From contig JAHLYR010000002.1 of the NCBI GenBank assembly GCA_025128025.1, positions 62,001 through 126,000 of the forward strand: a DNA stretch of 64,000 nt, read 5' to 3'. The notes under the pieces are model-generated. The model was not told the origin of the DNA, made no database searches, and was given only the letters and a program-made list of their open reading frames with translations. Source of the DNA: Synechococcus sp. CS-1330 (GTDB lineage Bacteria > Cyanobacteriota > Cyanobacteriia > PCC-6307 > Cyanobiaceae). The position numbers were made by a program, and so were the translations under genes. This document shows, piece after piece, positions 1 to 8,351 of this stretch. How positions within the stretch are numbered: position 1 is the stretch's first letter; each line of letters starts with the position of its first letter.

Positions 1-261
1 AGGCGCTTTGTTCATCGTTTCCGCAAGCGACGTAAAGGCACCTCGTTCCAGACCCTGGAACACACCATGACCCTGCATGGAGCCTTGAAGCTGCTGCAAC
101 TGCCAACGGCACCAGGGCAGCGTCTCACCTTGCGACAAATACGGGAGGCTTACCGCGAGTTGGCGATGAGCCATCACCCCGACTCTGGCGGCACGGAAGA
201 AACCATGCGGCGCCTTAACGAGGCTTACCAGTTGCTGAAAGAGCTGTACCGCAACGAATAG
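1..261 (+). CDS. small J-domain (DnaJ-like) protein, 5' end outside window
   Basis: The reading frame is open from the first base and ends at 261, so the gene probably starts upstream; an internal ATG lies at 67. The visible C-terminal part is a J domain: helix II residues (IREAYRELAM), the diagnostic HPD tripeptide in HHPDSGG, then helix III (RRLNEAYQLLKEL). J domains stimulate the ATPase of Hsp70/DnaK. The segment before the J domain is strongly basic (RRFVHRFRKRRK). There is no zinc-finger or C-terminal substrate domain, so this is a stand-alone J protein rather than DnaJ proper. The J-domain call is firm; the partner and role are unknown. Confidence 0.8.
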   Translation, partial: RRFVHRFRKRRKGTSFQTLEHTMTLHGALKLLQLPTAPGQRLTLRQIREAYRELAMSHHPDSGGTEETMRRLNEAYQLLKELYRNE

Positions 262-1070
262 GTCCGTACGCCCTTCTCGACTGGGACTCTTAATGGGTCC
301 TGTGATAATTCTTAGTTGAGATTAGCGATTTGGAATTTTTTGGATTCCTTGGGCCCCTGACCTGAACAACCCTCAACAGGTTGATCGGGCAAATGCGTGA
401 CAGAGATCGATTATCTCGTCCCATTTGAGATTTATTATTGGTCTTGAAAAGATTCCGTATTGAGAAGTGCGCGATTTTACATTCTTGGCTCGATCGGTCT
501 TGTCTTGCGATGGGACCATGCAAGAGTCTCAACTAGGACCTCTGCGACACTTTCAGGCAGATGTCTTCTCCTGGTCGGTGATGCTTTGTTGGTTTGATTT
601 CGAATTTTTCCGTGTTTCTGGCTGCATGCCCTCATGGCTTGGCCTTTATGGGTCCTTTGTTGGTGTGGACAGATAACGGGCTGAACAGCATGTCCAGTCA
701 CCTGAAGTGAGCTGGTCCAGATGGCTCGGCTGGCTTCTAAAGCTATGCAGCACAGTGGTTGGTAGACCTGCGTCACTGTGTCATACACAGGTACGCAAGT
801 TCTGCTGACCATTCATGAGGCTTGTTCAAGCTCCAGAACTTGCCAGCTGGTGAGGGGCCCAAGCAACTGGCCGTGGATCACCAGGCATCTCATCATGGAC
901 ACTTGCCAAGACTTCATATGCGTCTTAGGCGAGACTTCAAATAAAGGGGGCTGGGCATGGTGCGAGCTCCCGCCGGCAGAGATCAAAACTTGAACAACGC
1001 CCTGCAGCTCCATCCGTGAGGGCAAGCGTCGATTCTCTTGCGTCTCGCCTGGGACGCGTTAATGGTCCAA
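262..1070. other. gene-free stretch of about 0.8 kb, AT-richer than its surroundings
   Basis: No open frame here has a recognisable motif or cyanobacterial-looking composition; the short frames on both strands look random. The first part is clearly AT-richer than the rest of the window (301-360 is 23/60 G+C). One hairpin is visible at 770-796 (GCGT, CTGTGT, CAT loop, ACACAG, ACGC, with a 2x2 internal mismatch). I saw no tRNA arms, no tmRNA ends and no RNase P core. It could hold a small RNA, long leaders, or decayed sequence. Confidence 0.5.
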
Positions 1071-1110
1071 TAAAAAGACCCGGGCGAAACAGGTGCTCCT
1101 CCGGGTCTTG
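1071..1110 (-). terminator. rho-independent terminator of apcD
   Basis: Read on the minus strand, a 9-bp perfect stem (AAGACCCGG at 1101-1109 pairing with CCGGGTCTT at 1075-1083) is followed by a run of T. It lies 23 bases beyond the apcD stop codon. Confidence 0.85.
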
Positions 1111-1132
1111 CGGCTTGTTGGGATTGTCTGAA

Positions 1133-1627
1133 TCAGGTGCTGGTTTGCATGCCCTGGATCAGAAAGTCGAAGTAAGGGCCCGCAAGGGAAGCCTGGTCTG
1201 TGCTCAGCAGGGCTAGCGAGGCTTCCTTCATGGTGCGCATTGCGTCCACCATGCCTGGCATGGGGACGCCGAGGCTGTTGTACATCTCACGGGCACCGAC
1301 CAGGCCAATCTGTTGAATCATCTCGGTGCTCCCGGCGAGAACGCCGTAGGTCACGAGGCGCAGATACCAGCTGTAGTCACGCAGGCACTGGGCCCGCTGC
1401 TTTTGGCCGTAGGCATTGCCACCGGGGGCCACGTAATCGGGGTTGCGCTGGAAGAGCTGCTTAGCCGACTCATCAACAATTTTTTTCTCGTTGTCGGTAA
1501 GAAGCCGCACAACTGCCAGCCTTTCGGCTCCCCGGCTGAGGTACTCCACCATGGAGCGCAACTCGCCGCCACTGGGATACCGCAGCTGATCATCAGCCTG
1601 AAGGATCAGATCCCGAACGACGCTCAT
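1133..1627 (-). CDS. apcD: allophycocyanin alpha-B chain (ApcD)
   Basis: This is a terminal emitter subunit of the phycobilisome core that passes excitation energy to chlorophyll, mainly photosystem I. The 164-residue product matches the ApcD family along its full length: the N terminus MSVVRDLILQADDQLRYPS, the chromophore-binding cysteine in RAQCLRDYSWYLRL, the MYNSLGVPMPGMVDAM segment and the end PYFDFLIQGM. The ATG at 1627 is chosen over the longer start at 1639 because family members begin MSVV. It is a single gene with its own terminator. Its presence shows that the organism builds phycobilisomes, in keeping with pcyA near the other end of the window. Confidence 0.95.
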   Translation of the reverse strand: MSVVRDLILQADDQLRYPSGGELRSMVEYLSRGAERLAVVRLLTDNEKKIVDESAKQLFQRNPDYVAPGGNAYGQKQRAQCLRDYSWYLRLVTYGVLAGSTEMIQQIGLVGAREMYNSLGVPMPGMVDAMRTMKEASLALLSTDQASLAGPYFDFLIQGMQTST

Positions 1628-1780
1628 CGCAGCGACCACACGCGAGCATCACTGTATCGACTCCGCAGCAAGATCAACGTGCACCGCCGCAAGGTGTAAC
1701 GCCCCTTTGCACGGCGTAGGGTGAAGGATTGGTAGGCGGGCGTGGGCACTAAGAGCTTTGGCAACGGCGCGGGTGGTGGC

Positions 1781-3193
1781 ATGAGCTGTGACGTTGAGCT
1801 GTCCACCGGCATGACCGTGACGGTGGACATCACCGGCCTATCCCATGACGGGCAGGGTGTGGCCCGTCTCGCAGATCGGGTTCTGTTTGTAGCTGGTGCC
1901 CTGCCTGGGGAGCAGGCGAAGGTACGCCTCACCCATAAGGCGCGTCGCCACTGGCTGGCTGAGCTGCAACAGGTGCTTGAGCCGGCACCGGAGCGGCGAC
2001 GACCTCCTTGCATCCTTGCTGATGATTGTGGTGGGTGCAGCTTGCAGCACCTCGACGACTCGGCGCAGCAGCACTGGAAGCACCAAAAAGTCGTTGATGC
2101 CCTGCGGCGAATTGCCCACCTTGATACGGATGTTGCGCCCTTAATGGCAGCGCCAGAAGGGCTCGGCTATCGCAACAGGGCGATTATCCCGCTTGAGCGC
2201 TGCGAGGACGGGCGTTTGCGGGCTGGCTTTTATCGCCCTGGCACCCACAAGATTGTCAATATGAACCGTTGCCCGGTGCTTGATCCGCGTCTGGACGCTT
2301 TGATCGCACCGCTTAAGTCGGATCTTGAGACCAGCGACTGGCCCGTTGATCGGGACTGCCGCGAGGGGGGTGGCCTGCGCCATCTGGCCCTGCGGATCGG
2401 CAGCTACACCGGCGAGTTGCTGATCACCCTGGTAAGCAGCACCCCAGACCTGGAGGGCATCGAGATCCTGGCCGCCCAATGGATGCACCGCTGGCCAGAA
2501 CTTGTGGGGGTCTGCCTAAACCTGCAACCCCTAGCCACCAACACCCTGATGGGTCCCGAGACACGCGTGGTGGTCGGACGTAGCTGGGTGCAGGAGCGTT
2601 TCTGCGACCTCGAGCTGCGCATTGCAGCAGACACTTTTTTCCAGGTCCATACCCGGCAGGCTGAACGAATTGTGCCCCTGGTGCTGGCCGCCCTTGCGGG
2701 CTCTGCGCCTGGCGTGATGGTCGATGCCTACTGCGGCATTGGCACCTACAGCCTGCCGGTGGCTGCGGCTGGCTGGCACGTTCACGGCATTGAACTAAGC
2801 CCCGAGGCCGTGCACCAAGCCAAGGCCAATGCCCGCGAAAACGGCTTAAGTGAATCAGCCACCTTTGAGACCGGAGTGGTGGCCGACTGCCTGGCTGAGC
2901 ACCTGGTGCACTGCGATGCGGTCTTTCTCGATCCCCCCCGCAAGGGACTGGAGCCCGCCACCCTGCAGGCGATCATCGAACGCCCCCCAGCCCACCTGCT
3001 CTACCTCAGTTGCGACCCCGCCACCCTGGCCCGGGACCTGGCCCTGCTGGTTGGCGGTGGCAGTTATCGATTGGAGAGCGTTCAGCCGATCGACTTTTTC
3101 CCTCAAACAAGCCACGTAGAGACATTGACCGTACTGAGCCGTATCGGAGCTGGCCTCCCAACCCCGCAGCACGAGTCAGCGGAGCCGGAGTAG
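1781..3193 (+). CDS. rlmD: 23S rRNA (uracil-5-)-methyltransferase RlmD/RumA type
   Basis: This is a SAM-dependent enzyme that makes 5-methyluridine in RNA. In order it carries an N-terminal TRAM-like domain; iron-sulfur cysteines (C-x5-C-x2-C near residues 77-86, plus the C of MNRCPVLD); the SAM-binding motif VDAYCGIGTYSLP; DPPRKGLE; and the catalytic cysteine in LSCDPATLARDL. The 470-residue length fits the family. A GTG at 1742 would add 13 glycine-rich residues, but the ATG at 1781 gives the usual MSCDVEL-type start. The exact target base (U1939 or U747 equivalent) cannot be told from sequence. The 3' end faces pheT, 22 bases away. Confidence 0.9.
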   Translation: MSCDVELSTGMTVTVDITGLSHDGQGVARLADRVLFVAGALPGEQAKVRLTHKARRHWLAELQQVLEPAPERRRPPCILADDCGGCSLQHLDDSAQQHWKHQKVVDALRRIAHLDTDVAPLMAAPEGLGYRNRAIIPLERCEDGRLRAGFYRPGTHKIVNMNRCPVLDPRLDALIAPLKSDLETSDWPVDRDCREGGGLRHLALRIGSYTGELLITLVSSTPDLEGIEILAAQWMHRWPELVGVCLNLQPLATNTLMGPETRVVVGRSWVQERFCDLELRIAADTFFQVHTRQAERIVPLVLAALAGSAPGVMVDAYCGIGTYSLPVAAAGWHVHGIELSPEAVHQAKANARENGLSESATFETGVVADCLAEHLVHCDAVFLDPPRKGLEPATLQAIIERPPAHLLYLSCDPATLARDLALLVGGGSYRLESVQPIDFFPQTSHVETLTVLSRIGAGLPTPQHESAEPE

Positions 3194-3215
3194 GGCTGGA
3201 TCTGCCGCCTGGATA

Positions 3216-5666
3216 TCAGCTGCGCAACAGGGCACCCAGCTGCTTTTCCAGGGCTGCCCGGATCGAGGAGTGGGCTGCTTCCACCTCTTCATCGGTGAGG
3301 GTGCGGCTGGCATCGCGGTAGCGCAGCCGGAAGGCTTGACTGCACTGGCCTGCAGCAAGTTGTCCGCCCTCGTAGCGGTCTACTAATTCCGCGTGCTCCA
3401 GCAGCGGCTTGCCGGCCTTGCGTATCACCTGAAGCAGCTCAGCAGAATTCGTGCTGGCTGCCACCACTACGGCCAGATCTCGCTCCGATGCGGGAACGGT
3501 GGCATAGGGGGCAAAGGCTGGCTGCCAGCGGTTGCGGCGGGTTGCGGCGATGAGCAAGGCATCGAGTTCGAGCTCGAAGATGATGCTTGTTTGCGGCAGG
3601 TCGAGCTTTTCGGCATGCTCCGGGTGCAGCTGGCCAAACCAGCCCTGGGGCCGCCCCTCCACTACCAGCTGGGCGGCTCGGCCCGGGTGTAGCAAGGGGT
3701 GATCGGTAAGGGGGCGATCTTCGATTGGAATCGCCAGCGATACCAGGGCTTGCTGCAGCAGGCCGCGGGCCTGGTGATAGCTGGGGGGCTGGGGTTTGCC
3801 ACTGCTGCTCCAGCGCTCACCGCGCCGTTCGCCACAGATAACCCCAGCCAGCAGCTGGCGAGCAGACCTGGCGGCATCGCTGCTGAACACCTGGCCGATC
3901 TCAAAAGCCCAGAAACCCGGCTGCCCACTTTGCAAGTTGCGGCGTGCAGCGGCGAGCATCTCGCCATGCAGGTTGTCGCGCAGATAACCGTAATCAGCTA
4001 GCAGGGGATTAGCCAGGGGTATGCGCCCAGCTGCTGCCGGCACCAGGGAAAAGCTGCAGGCCTCCTGCAGCCCGGCAGCGCACAGTTGGCGGCGCAGGCG
4101 GCGCTCCACCTGCTGGGCTGGAGTTAGTCCCCCAGGCTCCAGTGGGTCGGGTAGGTGGCAGGCGAAGTGGTCGTAACCAACTAGACGGGCCACCTCCTCG
4201 ATTAGGTCAACTTCCCGCTGCAGATCCATCAACCGCGAGGGGGGCACGGTGACGCGCCAGCCCTCACCATCTAGCTCTTCTGCCAGCTGGCAACCAAGGG
4301 CCGTCAAGGTCTGGACGATCCTGTCGTCACTTAGGTCTGAATAGTCCTCGCCGTCTTGGACAGGTCCGAGCAAATTGTGCAGAGCGTCACGCCTCAGTTG
4401 CAATGGCTCGATTGGCTGCTCGTCTCGTTGATGCAGCCAGCGGCCCGAAACCTTGGCAGCGCAATGTTGCTTAAGCAGGGCCACGGCCAGATCTGCAGCA
4501 GAGAGGGTGGCCTCCCTGGGCAACCCCTTCTCAAAACGGCTGCTGGCTTCAGTGCGTAGGCCAACGCTGCGGGCTGAGCGGCGCACCGCCTGAGGAGCAA
4601 ATACAGCAGCCTCAAGCCAGATGGAGGTGGTGGTTTCATTTACGGCTTCATCCGCACCACCCATCACGCCAGCCAGGGCGATGGGGCGGTTGCTGTAAGT
4701 AACCACCAGGGCTTCGGGGCTGAGTTTGTGCTCCGCAGCGTCCAGGCTGGTGAATTCCTCACCATCAAGGGCCTGGCGTAGCCCCAGGCTGGCCAGCTGG
4801 GGCTCGCTGTCGCCATTGATTACGGCTAGGCGCTTGCTGTCGAAGGCGTGCAGGGGTTGCCCCGTCTCCAGCATCACCAAATTGGTGATGTCAACAATGT
4901 TGTTAATCGGGCGAATGCCGGCCTTTTGCAGGCGCTGTTGCAGCCAGAGGGGCGATGGGGCGACCTTCAGCCCGTCGAGGGCTGTGATGCTGAATAGGCC
5001 CCCAGCCTCAACTGCGGCCCGGTCGCTGGCGGAAAGTGGCAGCGCCTGGCTTGGTGCGGCAATTTCAGGAGCCTTTATCTGGGTCTGCCCGCCCACCAGG
5101 GCCGCCACCTCCCTGGCGATGCCTTGCATGGAGAGGCCGTCAGGTCGGTTGGCGGTGATCGCCAGCTCCAAAACCTGGTCATCCAGCCCCAGGCTTGGTC
5201 CCACCGCTGCGCCCAGGGGAGGCACCTGCTCCAGCAGCTCATCAAGGATGGCTATTCCTTCCCCATCTGCCGCTTGGCCAAGCTCGGCAAGGGAGCAGAT
5301 CATGCCGCTGCTGGCCACACCGCGTAGCTCGGCTGGCTTGATCGTCAGGTTGACCGCCGGCAGGGTGGCGCCCACCAGGGCAACGGGCACATGGATACCA
5401 GCCCGCACATTCGCTGCTCCGCAGACGATCTGCAGGGTTTCGGCGGCTCCGATATCTACTAAACAGACGCTGAGCTTGTCTGCGTTGGGGTGGGCCTGGC
5501 GTTCACGCACGAAGCCCACCACGACACCGCCGGCCTTGGCGGCCAGGTCCTCTATGGCGTCTACCTCAAAGCCAGCCAAAGACAGACGCTCGGCTAGTGG
5601 CCCCGGAGCGAGGGCTTGTTCGGGGCCGGTCACCAGCTCCTGCAGCCATTGGAGCGAGACCCGCAT
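3216..5666 (-). CDS. pheT: phenylalanyl-tRNA synthetase beta subunit
   Basis: This is the large subunit of the alpha2-beta2 synthetase that charges tRNA-Phe. The 816 residues show the bacterial PheT order: N-terminal MRVSLQWLQELV, an OB-fold tRNA-binding segment (HPNADKLSVCLVDIG), the B3/B4 editing region (GVMGGADEAVNETT), the B5 region, the catalytic-core-like module, and a C-terminal ferredoxin-like anticodon-binding domain ending RLRYRDASRTLTDEEVE. Length is normal. It is transcribed away from rpmG; no pheS is in the window, so the two subunits are encoded at separate loci. Confidence 0.96.
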   Translation of the reverse strand: MRVSLQWLQELVTGPEQALAPGPLAERLSLAGFEVDAIEDLAAKAGGVVVGFVRERQAHPNADKLSVCLVDIGAAETLQIVCGAANVRAGIHVPVALVGATLPAVNLTIKPAELRGVASSGMICSLAELGQAADGEGIAILDELLEQVPPLGAAVGPSLGLDDQVLELAITANRPDGLSMQGIAREVAALVGGQTQIKAPEIAAPSQALPLSASDRAAVEAGGLFSITALDGLKVAPSPLWLQQRLQKAGIRPINNIVDITNLVMLETGQPLHAFDSKRLAVINGDSEPQLASLGLRQALDGEEFTSLDAAEHKLSPEALVVTYSNRPIALAGVMGGADEAVNETTTSIWLEAAVFAPQAVRRSARSVGLRTEASSRFEKGLPREATLSAADLAVALLKQHCAAKVSGRWLHQRDEQPIEPLQLRRDALHNLLGPVQDGEDYSDLSDDRIVQTLTALGCQLAEELDGEGWRVTVPPSRLMDLQREVDLIEEVARLVGYDHFACHLPDPLEPGGLTPAQQVERRLRRQLCAAGLQEACSFSLVPAAAGRIPLANPLLADYGYLRDNLHGEMLAAARRNLQSGQPGFWAFEIGQVFSSDAARSARQLLAGVICGERRGERWSSSGKPQPPSYHQARGLLQQALVSLAIPIEDRPLTDHPLLHPGRAAQLVVEGRPQGWFGQLHPEHAEKLDLPQTSIIFELELDALLIAATRRNRWQPAFAPYATVPASERDLAVVVAASTNSAELLQVIRKAGKPLLEHAELVDRYEGGQLAAGQCSQAFRLRYRDASRTLTDEEVEAAHSSIRAALEKQLGALLRS

Positions 5667-5777
5667 AGCCCGTGGTGTGTTGATCTTCGATCTTAGGGAT
5701 CAACCGGGGGGTGGGACTACCGCCAGGTATGGTGTCAACTTGTCCTTTCGCATCGCTCCAGCGGCGCAACGTCCTTC

Positions 5778-5972
5778 ATGGCTAAAAACAAGGGCGTCCG
5801 GATCGTGATCACTCTCGAGTGCACCGAATGCCGGTCCAACCCCGCAAAGCGTTCTCCAGGTGTGTCCCGTTACACCACTGAGAAGAACCGCCGTAACACC
5901 ACCGAACGGCTTGAGCTGAAGAAGTTCTGTACCCACTGCAACTCCTCGACGGTTCACAAGGAAATCAAGTGA
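5778..5972 (+). CDS. rpmG: 50S ribosomal protein L33
   Basis: The product has 64 residues with the two zinc-ribbon CxxC pairs of the C+ form (CTECRS and CTHCNS), the family core [16 protein letters not shown] and the conserved start MAKNKGVRI. It leads a plus-strand set with rpsR (113 bases downstream) and an RNase II/R gene, an arrangement common in cyanobacteria. Because all four cysteines are present, this L33 should bind zinc. Confidence 0.96.
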   Translation: MAKNKGVRIVITLECTECRSNPAKRSPGVSRYTTEKNRRNTTERLELKKFCTHCNSSTVHKEIK

Positions 5973-6085
5973 TTCAGGCTTGGGCCCCAGCTTTGGAGCT
6001 CAATCATCAGTTTCAACTTGATTTGCCCCAGCCCCGTCAGGTACTGGTCAGATCCAGCTTCATTCACCACTCGCCTTCGTAATCC

Positions 6086-6307
6086 ATGTCCAGCTCTTTT
6101 TTCAAAAAGCGCCTGTCGCCAATTAAGCCTGGCGATCCGATCGACTACAAAGATGTCGATCTGCTCAAGAAGTTCATCACCGAGCGCGGCAAGATCCTGC
6201 CCCGCCGGCTCACTGGTCTGACAGCCAAACAGCAGCGTGACCTGACCAACGCTGTTAAGCGTGCCCGCATTGTGGCCTTGCTGCCTTTTGTGAATCCCGA
6301 AGGCTGA
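6086..6307 (+). CDS. rpsR: 30S ribosomal protein S18
   Basis: The product has 73 residues and matches S18: the [24 protein letters not shown] segment (shortened here to its ends KPGD...RGKI), then [31 protein letters not shown]. The basic N-terminal patch KKRLSPIK is typical. It lies between rpmG and the RNase gene on the same strand, so a common transcript is likely. Confidence 0.96.
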
Positions 6308-6350
6308 GGCCTCTCCCCTGGCGGCTGCAACCTTCCAAGTTGGCGATCTG

Positions 6351-8351
6351 GTGGGACTGGGCGATGAGCGCGGTCCCCAGCTTGCTGTTGTATTGGCTGT
6401 GGCCTCAAACAAGGCCTCTTTAGCCATTGGTACAAGCGCGAGGCAGCAGATCCAGCCGCTGCGGCAACTGTTGCTGATTTGTGCGTTTTCTGGCGAGTGC
6501 GACCCGCCCCAGCGCCTTAGCCAAGCTCCGTGGTCGATCAGCGACGACGCTTTGACGGCAGTGCTGCCTGCTCGAAGCGATTTCGCGGCAGCTTGGAACC
6601 TGATGCAGGCTGAACCTCAGGGATTGCAGCTGAGCGACTGGGTTGATCTGGTGTCTTCGCGACGGGATGGCCTAGCTATTGCTGCCTGCTGGCGCTGGTG
6701 TCTCGGTCCCCAAACCCTGTTTCGTCTGCGCCAAAACCTCGTAGAGGCCAGGCCCCTGGCGGATCTGCGCCGTCTGCGGCGAGAACGCCGGCTGCGGGTG
6801 CTCCAGGAGCAAGCTGAAATGCGCTGGCAGCAGCAGCTGCGCGAGCGTCAGCCGCTTGATCTGCAACTGCTCAGCGCTGAGCAGCGCCAGCAGCTTGAGC
6901 TATTGATTGATTGGGCTGGAGGCGAGTGCACAACTCCCCTACCCCTGCCCCTGCGCCAGGCTTTGCAGGCCGCCAAAGTCACGGCCGATACGGGTTCAAT
7001 TCGCCACCTGCTGGTTGATCTGGGCCAGTGGCAAGCCCACAATTTGCCTTCCCTACGAGCCACTGTCTGGGAGCATGGTTTTTCTGCTGATCTACTGGCT
7101 GATGCCGAACGCCTACTAGCTAGCGCTGAGACTGAACAACCAGGCGATGCCGAGCGTCTGGACCTCAGCGGCCAGCGCAGCGTCACCATTGATGACGCTG
7201 ATACCTGCGACATAGACGACGGCTTGGCGTTGGAAACAACTCCGGCTGGCCAGGTGAAGATTTGGATCCACGTGGCGGATCCAGGTCGCTTGATTGAGCT
7301 GGATTCGCCCCTCGATTTAGAGGCAAGACGGCGGGGCAGCAGTCTTTATCTGGCATCCGGAATTTTGCCGATGTTCCCGGAGGGGCTTGCCACCGGACCT
7401 ATGAGCCTGCGGGCCGGCCATCGCAGTGCCGCCTGGAGCATCTGGGTTGAACTCGATGGCGATGGGGCTGTTGCGGCTTCGGGTTTGCAGCGCAGCTGGG
7501 TTAAGCCCACCTACCGGCTCAGCTATGCCGACGCAGACGATCTGATCGATCTTGCCCCGCCTCAGGAGCGCGATCTTGCCGACCTGCACGGCCTGCTGCT
7601 GCGCCGCCGCCAGTGGCGTGTGCGCCAGGGTGCCCTGCTGCTGGATCAGCCGGAGGGTCGGATTCGGGCCCAGGGAGATGCTGCCCAGCTTGAGATCACC
7701 GAACCCAGCCCCGCCCGATTGATGGTGGCCGAAGCGATGATTCTGGCGGGCGCGGTGGTAGCCGGCCTCGGCCAAGACCAAGCTCTAGCCCTGCCCTATC
7801 GCAGCCAGCTGACCGCTACTTTGCCGCCGGAGGCCGAGCTGGCAGCCCTGCCAGCTGGCCCGGTACGCCATTGCGCCATTAAGCGCTGCCTAAGCCGCGG
7901 TCATACCGGCACGGAGCCCAGCCCCCATTTCAGCCTGGGCTTGCCTGCCTATGTCCAAGTCACCTCGCCGATTCGCCGCTATGCCGATCTAGTGGCGCAA
8001 CGGCAACTGCTGGCAATTCAACAGGCGCGCCAGCCCATGGTTGCCGCCGATCTAGCCGCCCTGCTCTCCGACCTAGACGGTCCGCTCAGGCAGGGGACGC
8101 AGATCAGCCGGGAAGACCAGCGTCACTGGCAGCAGGTGTGGTTTGCGGCCCACGGGAGTGAGCATTGGCAGGCCTGTTTCCTGCGCTGGCTGCGGCCCCA
8201 GGACCGGCTGGGGCTGGTGCACGTTGATGCCCTGGCCATGGATCTGGCGGCCGAGTGTCCAGCCGGCTCGTCCCCAGCCGATCTGCTGCAACTGCGAGTT
8301 CAGGCGGTAGACCCCCTGCGCGACCAACTGCGACTGCAGGCCACGGGCTAA
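6351..8351 (+). CDS. rnr: exoribonuclease of the RNase II/R (RNB) family
   Basis: This is a processive 3'-5' exoribonuclease. The RNB catalytic domain spans about residues 260-570, with the metal-binding aspartates in TIDDADTCDIDDGLA and the later motifs HVADPGRLIELDSPLD, LPMFPEG and TSPIRRYADLVAQRQLLA. At 666 residues it is the shorter, cyanobacterial/chloroplast form, without an obvious full set of cold-shock domains. The start is uncertain. GTG 6351 is the first standard start codon, but the frame is open back to 6294 and reads AATFQVGDLVG just upstream, which looks like genuine protein; CTG 6318 has AGG-rich sequence 8 bases before it. It ends overlapping the tail of the convergent FAD oxidoreductase gene by 4 bases. 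Confidence 0.88.
   Translation: MGLGDERGPQLAVVLAVASNKASLAIGTSARQQIQPLRQLLLICAFSGECDPPQRLSQAPWSISDDALTAVLPARSDFAAAWNLMQAEPQGLQLSDWVDLVSSRRDGLAIAACWRWCLGPQTLFRLRQNLVEARPLADLRRLRRERRLRVLQEQAEMRWQQQLRERQPLDLQLLSAEQRQQLELLIDWAGGECTTPLPLPLRQALQAAKVTADTGSIRHLLVDLGQWQAHNLPSLRATVWEHGFSADLLADAERLLASAETEQPGDAERLDLSGQRSVTIDDADTCDIDDGLALETTPAGQVKIWIHVADPGRLIELDSPLDLEARRRGSSLYLASGILPMFPEGLATGPMSLRAGHRSAAWSIWVELDGDGAVAASGLQRSWVKPTYRLSYADADDLIDLAPPQERDLADLHGLLLRRRQWRVRQGALLLDQPEGRIRAQGDAAQLEITEPSPARLMVAEAMILAGAVVAGLGQDQALALPYRSQLTATLPPEAELAALPAGPVRHCAIKRCLSRGHTGTEPSPHFSLGLPAYVQVTSPIRRYADLVAQRQLLAIQQARQPMVAADLAALLSDLDGPLRQGTQISREDQRHWQQVWFAAHGSEHWQACFLRWLRPQDRLGLVHVDALAMDLAAECPAGSSPADLLQLRVQAVDPLRDQLRLQATG

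Noticed and set aside
477-993. Open frames on both strands in the gene-free stretch (477-812 minus, 778-993 plus)
   Set aside because: Low-quality composition with many Cys, Trp and His, no motif, and mutual overlap; not reported as genes.
4726-5808. 360-residue open frame on the plus strand
   Set aside because: It lies wholly antisense to pheT and is Ser/Ala/Arg rich, as expected for the complement of a GC-rich gene; no motif.
5969-6082. 37-codon frame starting GTGA at the rpmG stop and ending just before rpsR
   Set aside because: The overlap looks like translational coupling, but the sequence has no recognisable pattern and the space is probably the rpsR leader.
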